Below are positions 36,313 through 45,398 of a stretch of DNA of 64,000 nt, one piece after another. The notes below the pieces were generated by a model. It was not told where the DNA came from, did not search any database, and saw only the letters and a program-made list of their open reading frames with translations. The stretch comes from Hyphomicrobiaceae bacterium (GTDB taxonomy: Bacteria > Pseudomonadota > Alphaproteobacteria > Rhizobiales > Devosiaceae). The position numbers and the translations under genes were made by a program. The DNA lies in NCBI GenBank assembly GCA_020638065.1, contig JACKJG010000004.1, positions 124,001 to 188,000 on the forward strand, in the 5' to 3' direction. Each line of letters starts with the position of its first letter. Position 1 is the first letter of the stretch.

Positions 36313-38067
36313 CTAGATGATGATGTCGCTGCCACCGATGTCACCAAGGTCAACGCCCTTGACTTTTATGACCGTGCCCTTGTCGGAGAACTTGACCTTG
36401 TTGTCGTTTGCCGTGCCCCATTCCTGAAACTGAGCGAGCGCGTCTCGCTTTCGGGCGTAGCCGAACGCCGAGAGATCGATCAAGTCCTTGCCGTTTTCAA
36501 AATCCCGGATCGTGTTGGTGTCCCAGCGCTTGTTGAACGTGAACGTGTCGCCCCCCTTGCCACCCGTCAGGGTGTCCGTTCCCTTGCCTGCAATGAGCTC
36601 GTCCTTGCCATCCATGCCCCTCAGAATATCATCACCGGCGCGGCCGTTGAGCACATCCTGGCCCCAATCGCCGACCAGTGTGTTGGCGTTCGAGTTGCCG
36701 GTCAGATTCAGGTTCTCAACCGTTTCGAACTTGCGCTGGAAGATGCCCCAATCGTCGCCGTCCTGGTTCTTTGATTGCCAGGCAATGACAAAATCGCCGT
36801 TCTCGAGCGCGCTCACGCTCATGGCTGCCTGATCGCCCGTCTCTTCCACGTTGACCTGCCGCTGCCCGCCGCGCCTGCTGCCGTCGGAATCATAAACCTG
36901 CATGTGGATGGAATAGCCGTCGGTGTCGGTATTGTTGTTCTGCCAGACAACAACCCAGCCTCCGTCATCCAATGCTGCAACCTTGACGTGCACATAGGTG
37001 AACGCTGCGGTGATGTGCGTGTCCGTCGAATTGACGTGTGTTTCGCCGCCCTGCTTGGTTCCGTCCGCATTGTAGACCTGCTGGTAAACGTCGTACTCGC
37101 CCGAAACGGCCTGATTAAGCGACATCCAGGTCACCACCCAGCCGCCATCGGCCAACGCCGTGATCTGGTGATCGCTTTGATGGTTCGCCGTGTGCGTATT
37201 GACCAGTTTTTCGGCGCCGCGGGTCGTGCCGTTGCTGTTATATTGCTGCATGTAGACGCCGAGCGTGCCCGCTTCGTCCTTGCCCAACGCATGCCAGACA
37301 TTCAGCCACCCGCCGTTGGCCAGCGCGATGATCTCTGGCTCGCTGCGGCTGTCACCGGTTCCAACCTTCACCTCAGATCCGACCTTGTTTCCGGATGCAT
37401 CGAACAATTGCTGGTAAACGCCGAGACTGTCCCCATCCTGGAACGAAGAGGACCAGGTGACGACAAATCCACCACCATTGAGCGCCGCAATCTTTTGCTG
37501 GTTCTGGGTGTGCAGCACCGTCGTCGAGGCGATCATCTCGTTTGCGAGCGGGGTTCCGGTCGGTGAAAAGGTCCGCACTTCGACATTGTAGTTGGCGCCG
37601 CCAGGCTCCAGTGCATCGGTGAAGATTTCGGTCCAGGTTATCGCCCAGCCGCCATTGCTGAGCACCGCGATCTCCGGAATGCGCTGCTCGTCGGTCCCAT
37701 CGCTATTGACCTGGATTTCGCTGCCATCCGGCGTGCCGTCTGCGTTGAAGACCTGCATGAAAATGCCGCCGGCATCGCCGTCGAGCACGCTGGACGTATA
37801 GACCACGACCCACTTACCGTTGGGCAGCGCCGCCGCCTGCTGACCCGTCTGCCCGAAACTTGTGTAGGTGTTGACCCGCGTCTCCACGCCATCGGGCGTG
37901 CCATCTGCGTTAAAGAGCTGCTGGTAGATGTCGTAGTTTTGAACCTGACCAAAGGAAAGCCACTGCACCGCCCATTTGCCATTGTCGAGGCCCACGGTCG
38001 TTGGGAAGGTCTGGTAACTCGTCGTATAGGTATTGACCTGGGTTTCGGTACCGGATCGGATGGTCAT
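36313..38067 (-). CDS. Large repeat protein with C-terminal RTX calcium-binding block
   Basis: A 584-residue extracellular-type protein. Residues about 1-450 consist of about eight copies of a roughly 50-residue unit with the pattern ETxVNT, IAALxNGGWVVTW, QDGDxxGIYQQxFNADGT. This looks like a blade-type or beta-propeller repeat. Residues about 465-520 hold RTX-like motifs (NANTLVGDWGQDVLNGRAGD, DILRGMDGKDELIAGKGTDT). It has no signal peptide and ends in a hydrophobic GGSDIII tail, typical of type I secretion. The ATG at 38067 has a GGAG site; a TTG at 38088 is less likely. Function is unknown, perhaps adhesion or surface layer. Confidence 0.8.
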   Translation of the reverse strand: MTIRSGTETQVNTYTTSYQTFPTTVGLDNGKWAVQWLSFGQVQNYDIYQQLFNADGTPDGVETRVNTYTSFGQTGQQAAALPNGKWVVVYTSSVLDGDAGGIFMQVFNADGTPDGSEIQVNSDGTDEQRIPEIAVLSNGGWAITWTEIFTDALEPGGANYNVEVRTFSPTGTPLANEMIASTTVLHTQNQQKIAALNGGGFVVTWSSSFQDGDSLGVYQQLFDASGNKVGSEVKVGTGDSRSEPEIIALANGGWLNVWHALGKDEAGTLGVYMQQYNSNGTTRGAEKLVNTHTANHQSDHQITALADGGWVVTWMSLNQAVSGEYDVYQQVYNADGTKQGGETHVNSTDTHITAAFTYVHVKVAALDDGGWVVVWQNNNTDTDGYSIHMQVYDSDGSRRGGQRQVNVEETGDQAAMSVSALENGDFVIAWQSKNQDGDDWGIFQRKFETVENLNLTGNSNANTLVGDWGQDVLNGRAGDDILRGMDGKDELIAGKGTDTLTGGKGGDTFTFNKRWDTNTIRDFENGKDLIDLSAFGYARKRDALAQFQEWGTANDNKVKFSDKGTVIKVKGVDLGDIGGSDIII

Positions 38068-38444
38068 GGTGCGCTCCACAATTGACAAGCATCGCGGGCG
38101 GTGGCGAAACCACTCCCGTCTGCGCTTTTTCGTGGAGAGCCAACCTAAACACGGATGGCCTCAGCGCAATACTCCATATGGAGTATTTTGCGGTGACTTC
38201 GTTGAAAGGTTAAACACGCTGCATCCGAATGCAATGCAGCAGAACCTCGCGAGTGCATTCTGTTGCGGCCGGACTTCTGCCGTGACACGCACTGCACCCG
38301 GTTGTCGCGATCGCCGACCCAGTGCGCGTTGACCAGCCAAACCAGAACCCGCGACAACGAGCAACACAATCAGCCTGGCAGAATTCGCCAGCCTATGGTG
38401 CGAAAAAGCCCTCCTACCGCCGCGGTCTGAGCCTCAAGGCCAAA
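38068..38444. other. 377-bp intergenic region between glcB and the RTX repeat gene
   Basis: No convincing reading frame. It holds a 20-bp perfect palindrome at 38168-38187 and an imperfect repeat CTGCAT/ATGCAG near 38220. The promoter of the RTX gene should be here. Nothing else is recognised. Confidence 0.5.
38168..38187. promoter_or_regulatory. 20-bp perfect palindrome upstream of the RTX repeat protein
   Basis: AATACTCCATATGGAGTATT is perfectly self-complementary and lies 101 bases ahead of the RTX gene start. It is not flanked by a leftward T-run, so an operator is more likely than a terminator. The regulator is not identifiable. Confidence 0.5.
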
Positions 38445-40619
38445 TCAGCCCGCCTTCAGTTCCAACCGCCGCCGATGCAGGATCGGCTCTGTATAGCCCG
38501 AAGGCTGGCTGACCCCTTCCATCGCCAGTTCCAGCGCTGCCTGAAAAGCAACCGACGTCTCGAAATTGCCGACCATCGGCTGGTAGAATGGATCGCTTTC
38601 GTTCTGCCGGTCGACAACGCCGGCCATGCGCTCGAAAACCTCACGAACATCGCTTTTCGCGATCACACCATGCAGCAGCCAGTTCGAGATATGCTGCGAC
38701 GAAATCCGCAGGGTGGCCCGGTCTTCCATCAATCCGACATCGTGAATATCGGGAACCTTCGAGCAGCCCACGCCCTGATCGACCCAGCGTACGACATAGC
38801 CGAGAATGCCCTGTGCGTTGTTTTCCAGTTCTTCGATAATGTCGTCGCGGTCGAGGACGTCCATGTCCTGCACCGGCATGGAAAAGAGCGCGTCGAGCCC
38901 AGGGGTCGCTTCATTGTGGCGGCGCTTCTGGGCAGCGAACACATCCACCTCGTGATAATGCAGGGCGTGCAGCGTTGCCGCTGTTGGTGACGGCACCCAA
39001 GCGCAGTTGGCGCCCTGGTTGGGCTGCGCGGCTTTGGTCTTGAGCATGCCGGCCATCTCGTCAGGCATCGCCCACATGCCCTTGCCAATCTGGGCTTTGC
39101 CTGAAAGCCCGCAGGAAAGCCCGATCAGAACGTTTCGGTCTTCATAAGATTGTAGCCACTTCTCCGACTTGATCTGCGCCTTGCGCGGCACGGGGCCCGC
39201 TCGCATGGAGGTGTGAATTTCATCGCCCGTCCGGTCCAGGAAGCCGGTATTGATGAAGAACAGCCGCTCGCGCGCCTCATAGATTGCAGCCTTGAGATTG
39301 GAGGATGTCCGCCGTTCCTCATCCATGATCCCGATCTTGATCGTGTTGCGATCAAGGCCGAGCATGTCCTCGACCGCAGCGAAAATATCGCAGGCGAACC
39401 TGACCTCCGCCGGGCCATGCATCTTCGGCTTGACGATGTAGACACGGCCGGCCTCACTATTGCGCGGCGCATCTGGTTTCTTGAGGTCATGAAGTGCGCA
39501 AAGTGTCGTCACTGCCGCATCGACAATGCCCTCGCCCGCTTCGTTGCCTTCTGCATCGAGCACCATCGGATTGGTCATCAAGTGCCCCACATTGCGCACC
39601 AGCTGCAACGCCCGGCCCTTGAGCACCAACGGCGTGCCTTCGGGCGTTGTGTAGGTGCGGTCCGCATTCAGGGTGCGGGTCATCATCCGGCCGCCCTTTT
39701 CGAACGTGTCGGCCAGATCGCCTTTCATCAGCCCCAGCCAGTTGCGATAGACCCCGGTCTTTTCTACTGCATCAACGGCGGCAACCGAATCCTCGCAATC
39801 CTGAATGGTCGTCATCGCCGCCTCGACTAAAACGTCCTTAAGCCCGGCCGGATGGGTTTTGCCGATCGCGCTGTCCGGATCGATCACCAGCACCATGTGC
39901 AATCCATGGTGCCGCAACACCACGGCATCGGCGCCATCTTCTTCACCATAGCCGGCAAAGGCATCGCCGTCCCTAAGGGCCGTCGTCGCGCCATTCGACA
40001 AAGTGATACTGAGGCCCGTGTTCCCATCCGTCTGCACCTGATAGGCGGAGACGTCGGAATGGCTACCAGATTGCAGCGGAAACGCCATGTCGAGATATTC
40101 GGCTGCGCGCCGGAACACCTCGTCACCGCGCTTGGCGTTGTATCCTTTGCCCGGAGCCAGATCGCCGTCGCGGGAAATCGCATCGGTACCGTAGAGAGCG
40201 TCGAACAGGCTGCCCCAGCGCGCATTGGCGGCATTGAGCGCGTAACGCGCATTGGAGACCGGCACAACCAATTGCGGTCCGCAGATCGTGCTGATTTCAG
40301 GGTCCAGTTCACCCGGGTCGATGCTGAAATCTGCCGGCTCATCCACCAGGTAACCGATCTCTTTCAGGAAACTCTGGTAAGCCTCTTCCCGGCCCCAGAT
40401 CGGGCCATATTGGCCGTGCCAATCGTCGACTTTGGACTGCAACTCGTCACGGATCTTCAGCAGCTCACGATTGCGTGGTCCGACCGTCGAAATCAGCCCG
40501 CTGAGCCCGTTCCAGAACGTACCCGCCTCGATGCCGGTCCCCGGCAGCGCTTCCTGCTCGATGAATTCCGCCAACACGGACCCGACCTTCAGTCCAGCGC
40601 GTTCAACATAGTCGCCCAT
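38445..40619 (-). CDS. glcB: Malate synthase G
   Basis: A 724-residue malate synthase condensing glyoxylate and acetyl-CoA to malate. Family motifs seen are NARYALNAANARWGSLFDALYGTD, the catalytic TIQDCEDSVAAVDA region, NRTWYTTPEG-type (DRTYTTPEGTPLVLKGR), MHGPAEVRFACD, IGIMDEERRTS and PRKAQIKSEKW. Length is typical of the G isoform. Ureidoglycolate lyase in the nearby purine cluster releases glyoxylate, which this enzyme would assimilate. It is downstream of guaD on the same strand with a 111-base gap. Confidence 0.96.
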   Translation of the reverse strand: MGDYVERAGLKVGSVLAEFIEQEALPGTGIEAGTFWNGLSGLISTVGPRNRELLKIRDELQSKVDDWHGQYGPIWGREEAYQSFLKEIGYLVDEPADFSIDPGELDPEISTICGPQLVVPVSNARYALNAANARWGSLFDALYGTDAISRDGDLAPGKGYNAKRGDEVFRRAAEYLDMAFPLQSGSHSDVSAYQVQTDGNTGLSITLSNGATTALRDGDAFAGYGEEDGADAVVLRHHGLHMVLVIDPDSAIGKTHPAGLKDVLVEAAMTTIQDCEDSVAAVDAVEKTGVYRNWLGLMKGDLADTFEKGGRMMTRTLNADRTYTTPEGTPLVLKGRALQLVRNVGHLMTNPMVLDAEGNEAGEGIVDAAVTTLCALHDLKKPDAPRNSEAGRVYIVKPKMHGPAEVRFACDIFAAVEDMLGLDRNTIKIGIMDEERRTSSNLKAAIYEARERLFFINTGFLDRTGDEIHTSMRAGPVPRKAQIKSEKWLQSYEDRNVLIGLSCGLSGKAQIGKGMWAMPDEMAGMLKTKAAQPNQGANCAWVPSPTAATLHALHYHEVDVFAAQKRRHNEATPGLDALFSMPVQDMDVLDRDDIIEELENNAQGILGYVVRWVDQGVGCSKVPDIHDVGLMEDRATLRISSQHISNWLLHGVIAKSDVREVFERMAGVVDRQNESDPFYQPMVGNFETSVAFQAALELAMEGVSQPSGYTEPILHRRRLELKAG

Positions 40620-40730
40620 GCGATCCTCCCAAATTCCAATGCCGTTTGGCGTCGCACTTATCAGCCCCGTTCCGAGCCGAAAAGCCTAGCAGCCCCGATC
40701 AAGCCATTTGTCGCACGGAACTGCGCCCGC

Positions 40731-42035
40731 CTAAAGGGAAAGGGCCGACTTCATCGGCACGCCGGCCACGTATGTTTCGGCGATGCAGCGGTCATCACCT
40801 AACGTTTGCAGCATGAATAGTTCCTCTTCCAGCCGCTCGACCCGTTCCATCTTGATTGCCATCGATGGAACGGCCCTTGCATCGAGCACCACCAGATCGG
40901 CGAACTTCCCAGCCTCGATCCGCCCGATATCAGCCTCCATCCCCAGGGCCTCGGCATTGCCGGCCGTCAGAAACCAGAAGCTTGAAACCGGATCGAGCCG
41001 GCCACCCTTTAGCTGCTGCACCTTGTAGAATTCGTCCATGGTTCTCAGCATCGAATAGGACGTGCCGCCGCCGATATCGGTTGCGACCGCGCTTCGGATG
41101 CCGTTCCGGTCCGCCTGCGCCAGATCGTAAAGCCCACTGCCCAGAAACAGGTTCGAGGTCGGGCACGAAACCGCCACCGCCCCGCTCTCGCGCATCATGT
41201 CGAGTTCATGCGGCTTGTAGTGGATCGAATGGCCCATCAGGCTTTTCGGGCCGAGCAATCCGTAATCCGCGTAAATGCCGAGATAGGTCGGATAGTCCGG
41301 ATAGAGCTCCCCGGCTTTTTTGATCTCGTCGCGGTTCTCATTGACATGGGTCTGAAGCAGAAGATCGGGATGCTCATCCCGCAGCACGCGTGTCACCGCC
41401 AATTGCGCCGGTGAAGACGTAATCGCGAAGCGCGGGCTGATGACGTAGGAATTGCGTCCCTTGCCGTGCCATTTGGCAATCAGGTCGCTGCTTTCCTCGT
41501 AGCCTCGCTCGGCGCTGTCGCGAAGCTCCTCGGGACATTCGCGATCCATCATCACCTTGCCGCCGGCCATCGCCATATTGCGCTTCATCGCCTCGGCAAA
41601 ATAGGCATCGACCGATTCCGGATGCACCGAACAGAAGGCCGACGCCGTCGTCGTGCCCTGCCGGATCAACTCATCGAAGAAAGCCGAGGCGATGCGCGAT
41701 CCATGTTCGGGATCGGAAAAGCGCTGTTCCTCGATGAAGGTGTAGGAGTTAAGCCATTCCAGAAGGTTGGCGGCGTAGGAGCCCACAACCTGCATCTGCA
41801 CGAAATGGATATGTGGATCGATAAAACCGGCGCAGATCAGGTTTGGACGATGATCATCGACCGCAACCCCTGCCGGAATCTTTGACGCATCATAAGTGCC
41901 GGAAAACGCGATGCGGCCATCCGCATCGACCAGGATCAAACCATCCTCGACATACGAATATGCACCGATATCATCCCGTCCTGCCGGCCGTTGCCGGAAG
42001 CTCAGAAGACGCCCACGAATGGCACGGGAACTCAT
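40731..42035 (-). CDS. guaD: Guanine deaminase
   Basis: A 434-residue amidohydrolase converting guanine to xanthine. Motifs include the first metal site GFIDPHIHFVQ, the LLEWLNSYTFIEEQRF segment characteristic of guanine deaminases, TTTASAFCSVHPES, LLQTHVNENRDE, GHSIHY and SCPTSNLFLGSGL, and the metal aspartate in ATDIGGGTS. The ATG at 42035 overlaps the puuD stop by 4 bases. It is the last gene of the ten-gene purine operon and feeds xanthine to XdhABC. Confidence 0.94.
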   Translation of the reverse strand: MSSRAIRGRLLSFRQRPAGRDDIGAYSYVEDGLILVDADGRIAFSGTYDASKIPAGVAVDDHRPNLICAGFIDPHIHFVQMQVVGSYAANLLEWLNSYTFIEEQRFSDPEHGSRIASAFFDELIRQGTTTASAFCSVHPESVDAYFAEAMKRNMAMAGGKVMMDRECPEELRDSAERGYEESSDLIAKWHGKGRNSYVISPRFAITSSPAQLAVTRVLRDEHPDLLLQTHVNENRDEIKKAGELYPDYPTYLGIYADYGLLGPKSLMGHSIHYKPHELDMMRESGAVAVSCPTSNLFLGSGLYDLAQADRNGIRSAVATDIGGGTSYSMLRTMDEFYKVQQLKGGRLDPVSSFWFLTAGNAEALGMEADIGRIEAGKFADLVVLDARAVPSMAIKMERVERLEEELFMLQTLGDDRCIAETYVAGVPMKSALSL

Positions 42036-43276
42036 AGGATCGAACCGGCTTTCGCGACGCTCTCGCGATACCATTGCACGATCAGCGCCCGCTCCTCCGG
42101 CTCCATGAAGCTCACATTCGCTGGTGGCATGGCGGTCGAATACCCTGCCTGTATCGCGATTTCGCGCGCATGCATGGCAACCGCGAGATCGTTGTCGAGA
42201 TGCACATTCTTGGGCGCCTCATGGATGCCTTCATAGAAGGGCTCCGCCGTGTGGCACATCGAGCAGCGTCCCAGAACACTATCGGCAACATCGCGGAAAT
42301 GCGGGGATTCCATGAAGATCTCCGCCCGCGCCGTCGTCATTTGCCCCTCTTCGTCATTGCTGATGAGCTTCGGTCCCGTCGAAAGCCACATGATCACAAT
42401 GAAGAGCATCGCCGCTACTGCCCATGTCCAGTAGGGGCGCCCCTTGCGGCTATGCATACTGTTGAAAAAGTGCCGGATCAGAACCCCGATCAGGAAGATC
42501 AGACCCGCAATCACCCAATTATGGGGTGTCGCAAAAGCCAGCGGATAGTGGGTCGACAACATGAAGAAGATGACCGGCAGGGTCAGGTAATTGTTGTGCA
42601 GCGACCGCTGCTTGGCCTGAATGCCGAGTGCCGGATCGGGTTTTTTGCCCGCGATCAGGTCGGCCACGACGATCTTCTGGTTCGGGATGATCACAAAGAA
42701 CACGTTGGCCGTCATGATCGTGGCGGTGAACGCTCCCATGTGCAGCATTGCCGCCCGGCCGGTAAACACCTGCGTATAGGCCCAGGCCATCGCCACCAGA
42801 ATGACGAACAGGACTACCATCAGCCCGTTGACCGATTTGCTCAGCGCCGACTTGCAAAGGAAATCGTAAATGACCCATCCGACCCCGATCGAGGCCATCG
42901 ACAAAAGAATGCCGGCCCAGGTCGGAATGTCGAGCACGTTGCGGTCGACGAGATAGAGGTCGGCCCCGGCATAATAGACCAGCGCCAGCGTGGCAAAGCC
43001 CGTCAGCCAGGTCGAGTAGCTCTCCCATTTGAACCAGGTCAGATGTTCCGGCATGGTCGCCGGAGCGACCATGTATTTCTGGATATGGTAGAAACCGCCG
43101 CCATGCACCTGCCATTCTTCGCCAGACGCGCCTTCGGGCAGATGCGGACGGTGCACAAGACCCAGATCGAGCGCAATGAAGTAGAAGGACGAGCCGATCC
43201 AGGCGATGGCCGTCACCACATGCAGCCAGCGCACTCCGAAATTGAGCCATTCCCAGAAAATGGTGAAATCGGTCAT
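42032..43276 (-). CDS. puuD: Membrane-bound urate hydroxylase/oxidase PuuD with cytochrome c domain
   Basis: A 414-residue protein that oxidises urate to 5-hydroxyisourate, passing electrons to the respiratory chain rather than to oxygen directly. The N-terminal two-thirds has about eight transmembrane helices with conserved histidines (WLHVVTAIAWIGSSFYF). The C-terminus is a periplasmic cytochrome c with haem motif CSMCH. The ATG at 43276 is taken over a GTG 9 bases upstream. It overlaps guaD by 4 bases. Its product is the substrate of UraH, the first gene of this operon. Confidence 0.93.
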   Translation of the reverse strand: MTDFTIFWEWLNFGVRWLHVVTAIAWIGSSFYFIALDLGLVHRPHLPEGASGEEWQVHGGGFYHIQKYMVAPATMPEHLTWFKWESYSTWLTGFATLALVYYAGADLYLVDRNVLDIPTWAGILLSMASIGVGWVIYDFLCKSALSKSVNGLMVVLFVILVAMAWAYTQVFTGRAAMLHMGAFTATIMTANVFFVIIPNQKIVVADLIAGKKPDPALGIQAKQRSLHNNYLTLPVIFFMLSTHYPLAFATPHNWVIAGLIFLIGVLIRHFFNSMHSRKGRPYWTWAVAAMLFIVIMWLSTGPKLISNDEEGQMTTARAEIFMESPHFRDVADSVLGRCSMCHTAEPFYEGIHEAPKNVHLDNDLAVAMHAREIAIQAGYSTAMPPANVSFMEPEERALIVQWYRESVAKAGSIL

Positions 43277-43290
43277 CGTGCCCACTGTCC

Positions 43291-43344
43291 GGCCGGTTTT
43301 CCGGCCTTTGTTCCCGGGCGGGGAGGCAGGCTTCCGCCTCCCCG
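43291..43344. repeat. Two intercistronic hairpins between the BMP gene and puuD
   Basis: GGCCGG-TTTT-CCGGCC (43291-43306) and a 9-bp stem CGGGGAGGC with GCCTCCCCG (43319-43344). They follow the solute-binding-protein gene on the leftward message. Hairpins here often stabilise the upstream message and let the binding protein be made in excess; that function is inferred. Confidence 0.55.
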
Positions 43345-43364
43345 AAAATCAAGCGATCTGGCGC

Positions 43365-44447
43365 TTACGATGCGCTCTGAACGCCCTTGACGTACCAGTC
43401 GATCACCGCAAGATCCGACAGCGGCATGATCTCGCCATCGGCAACCTTGAGCGTACCTTCCTGATCGTAGATCGGGCCGGTGAAGATGTCATAGGTGCCA
43501 TCTTTGTAGCCCTGCTGGACCGCATCGGCGAGTGCCCGGACATCTTCCGGCAAGGCTTCATTGTAGGGCGCGATACGAACCGTGCCTTCCTTGAAACCGT
43601 CCCATGTATCTTCCGAGGTCCAGGTGCCGTCGAGCACGTCCTGCGCCCGCTGAACATAATAGGGACCCCAATAATCCTCGATCGCGGTCAGATGTGCATG
43701 CGGCGCGAAAGCCGACATGTCGGCGCCCTGGCCGAAGCCGTAGAGCCCACGCTGTTCGAGAATCTGCAGTGGTCCCGGGCTGTCGGTATGGGTGGTCACG
43801 ATATCGCAGCCAAGGTTGATCAGGGTTTCGGTCGCCGCCGCTTCTTTCGGGGGATCGAACCAGGAATCGATCATCACAAGTTTGACCACGGCATCCGGGT
43901 TCTGTTTCTGTGCGGAAAGCGCAAACGAATTCACGCCCAACACGACTTCGGGCACCTTGTAGGAACCAAGGTAGCCCAGAACGCCCGATGCACTCATCTT
44001 GCCGGCAATGGTGCCGAGAACCGCACGGCCTTCATGGAATTTCGAATTGTAGGTCGAAACGTTGTCCGCACGCTTGAAGCCCGTGCAATGTTCGAACATC
44101 ACGTCCGGGAATTCGGACGCGACCTGGATGGTCTGATCCATATAGCCATACGAGGTGGTGAAGATCAGCTTGCAGCCCTGCTGCGCCAGATCGCGCATCA
44201 CCGGAATGGCGCTCGCATCTTCGGCGACATTTTCCACATAAAGCGTTTCGACCTTGTCGCCGAGTTGCTCATCGATCATCAACCGGCCCTGATTGTGCGC
44301 CCAGGTCCAGCCATAGTCGCCGATCGGTCCAAGAAACACGAAGCCAACCTTCAGTTTCTCCTGCGCAAACGCAGGCCGCCCGAGAAGCGGCAGCGCCGAG
44401 GCCGCACCGGCGGCCTTTACGAAATTACGTCTTGTGAGTTTGGCCAT
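43365..44447 (-). CDS. BMP-family ABC transporter substrate-binding protein, probably for purines/nucleosides
   Basis: A 360-residue periplasmic binding protein of the basic membrane protein (BMP/PnrA) family. Export is by a twin-arginine-like signal (LTRRNFVKAAGAASALPLL, cleaved after AFA). Conserved core stretches are KVGFVFLGPIGDYGWTWAHNQG and NVSTYNSKFHEGRAVLG. It precedes the puuD gene and follows two permeases and a double ATPase, all within the purine operon, so the ligand is probably a purine base, nucleoside or urate. The specific ligand is inference. Confidence 0.9.
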   Translation of the reverse strand: MAKLTRRNFVKAAGAASALPLLGRPAFAQEKLKVGFVFLGPIGDYGWTWAHNQGRLMIDEQLGDKVETLYVENVAEDASAIPVMRDLAQQGCKLIFTTSYGYMDQTIQVASEFPDVMFEHCTGFKRADNVSTYNSKFHEGRAVLGTIAGKMSASGVLGYLGSYKVPEVVLGVNSFALSAQKQNPDAVVKLVMIDSWFDPPKEAAATETLINLGCDIVTTHTDSPGPLQILEQRGLYGFGQGADMSAFAPHAHLTAIEDYWGPYYVQRAQDVLDGTWTSEDTWDGFKEGTVRIAPYNEALPEDVRALADAVQQGYKDGTYDIFTGPIYDQEGTLKVADGEIMPLSDLAVIDWYVKGVQSAS

Positions 44448-44477
44448 GAACGTCTCCTGTTACTGGCTTATCATTGG

Positions 44478-45395
44478 TTAGGGGAGGAACGGCTTGCCGA
44501 GGCAGGCCGGTGCATTGCTGCCGATACGCTCGCGCGCCGAGATGACCGCCAGCACCACGACGGTCATCAGGTAGGGCATGGCGGCCCAGAATTGCGACGG
44601 CAGAATGGAGAAACCGGCAGCTTTCGCATATAGTTCAAGCGCCATGAGAATTCCGAAGAAATAGGCCCCGACGAGCAATCGCCCGGCCCGCCAGCCGGCG
44701 AAGACCACCAGCGCCAGCGCAATCCAGCCGCGCCCGGCCGTCATCTTTTCCGCCCACATGGGCGTGATGACCATTGGGAAATAGGCCCCGGCAATCCCGG
44801 CCATCGCGCCGCCGAACGCCACCGCCGCATAGCGCACGCCGATCACTGAATAGCCGATCGAATGCGCCGACAGATCATTCTCGCCGACGGCGCGCAGAAT
44901 CAGACCCGCTCGCGTGCGGTTGAGGAACCAGCCGACGACCGGCACCATGATCAATGCGAAATAAACGATCGGAGAATGCCCGAAGATCACCTGCCAGAAC
45001 GGGTCACGTGAGAGAAATGCAGGAAACGGCGAGCTGAACGGCGGCACGATCCGCCCCACATAGCTGAGCCCGATGAGCGACGACAGACCGGTGCCGAATA
45101 TAGTCAGCGCCAGCCCCGTCGCCACCTGGTTCGAATTGAGCGACAGGACGAGAAAACCGAACAATAGCGCCGCCATGGCGCCGGCGATGGCCGCAGCAAC
45201 GATGCCGATCCACGGATTGAAGGTGATCACCGTGGCCGCAAAGCCGGAAATGGCACCGACCAGCATCATGCCTTCCACACCGAGATTGAGCACACCGCTT
45301 TTCTCGACAACCAATTCGCCGAGACCCGCGAGCAGGATCGGAGTAGAAATGCCGATGACGGTGACGAGCGCCGCGATGATGAAATCAATACTCAT
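44478..45395 (-). CDS. ABC transporter permease (BMP/ribose-like system)
   Basis: A 305-residue inner-membrane permease of the BPD_transp_2 family. The conserved ISTPILLAGLGELVVEKSGVLNLGVEGMMLVGA start and the HSIGYSVIGVRYAAVAFGGAMAGIAGAYF segment are seen, with about eight to nine helices. It partners with the second permease encoded immediately upstream (3-base gap). Both belong to the purine importer. Confidence 0.91.
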   Translation of the reverse strand: MSIDFIIAALVTVIGISTPILLAGLGELVVEKSGVLNLGVEGMMLVGAISGFAATVITFNPWIGIVAAAIAGAMAALLFGFLVLSLNSNQVATGLALTIFGTGLSSLIGLSYVGRIVPPFSSPFPAFLSRDPFWQVIFGHSPIVYFALIMVPVVGWFLNRTRAGLILRAVGENDLSAHSIGYSVIGVRYAAVAFGGAMAGIAGAYFPMVITPMWAEKMTAGRGWIALALVVFAGWRAGRLLVGAYFFGILMALELYAKAAGFSILPSQFWAAMPYLMTVVVLAVISARERIGSNAPACLGKPFLP

Positions 45396-45398
45396 CGG

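Noticed and set aside
42074..43390. 438-codon open frame opposite puuD
   Set aside because: Translation is rich in His, Arg and Gly without hydrophobic organisation; puuD motifs on the minus strand are decisive.
43206..44633. 475-codon open frame opposite the BMP gene
   Set aside because: Antisense to a binding protein with a clear export signal; not coding.
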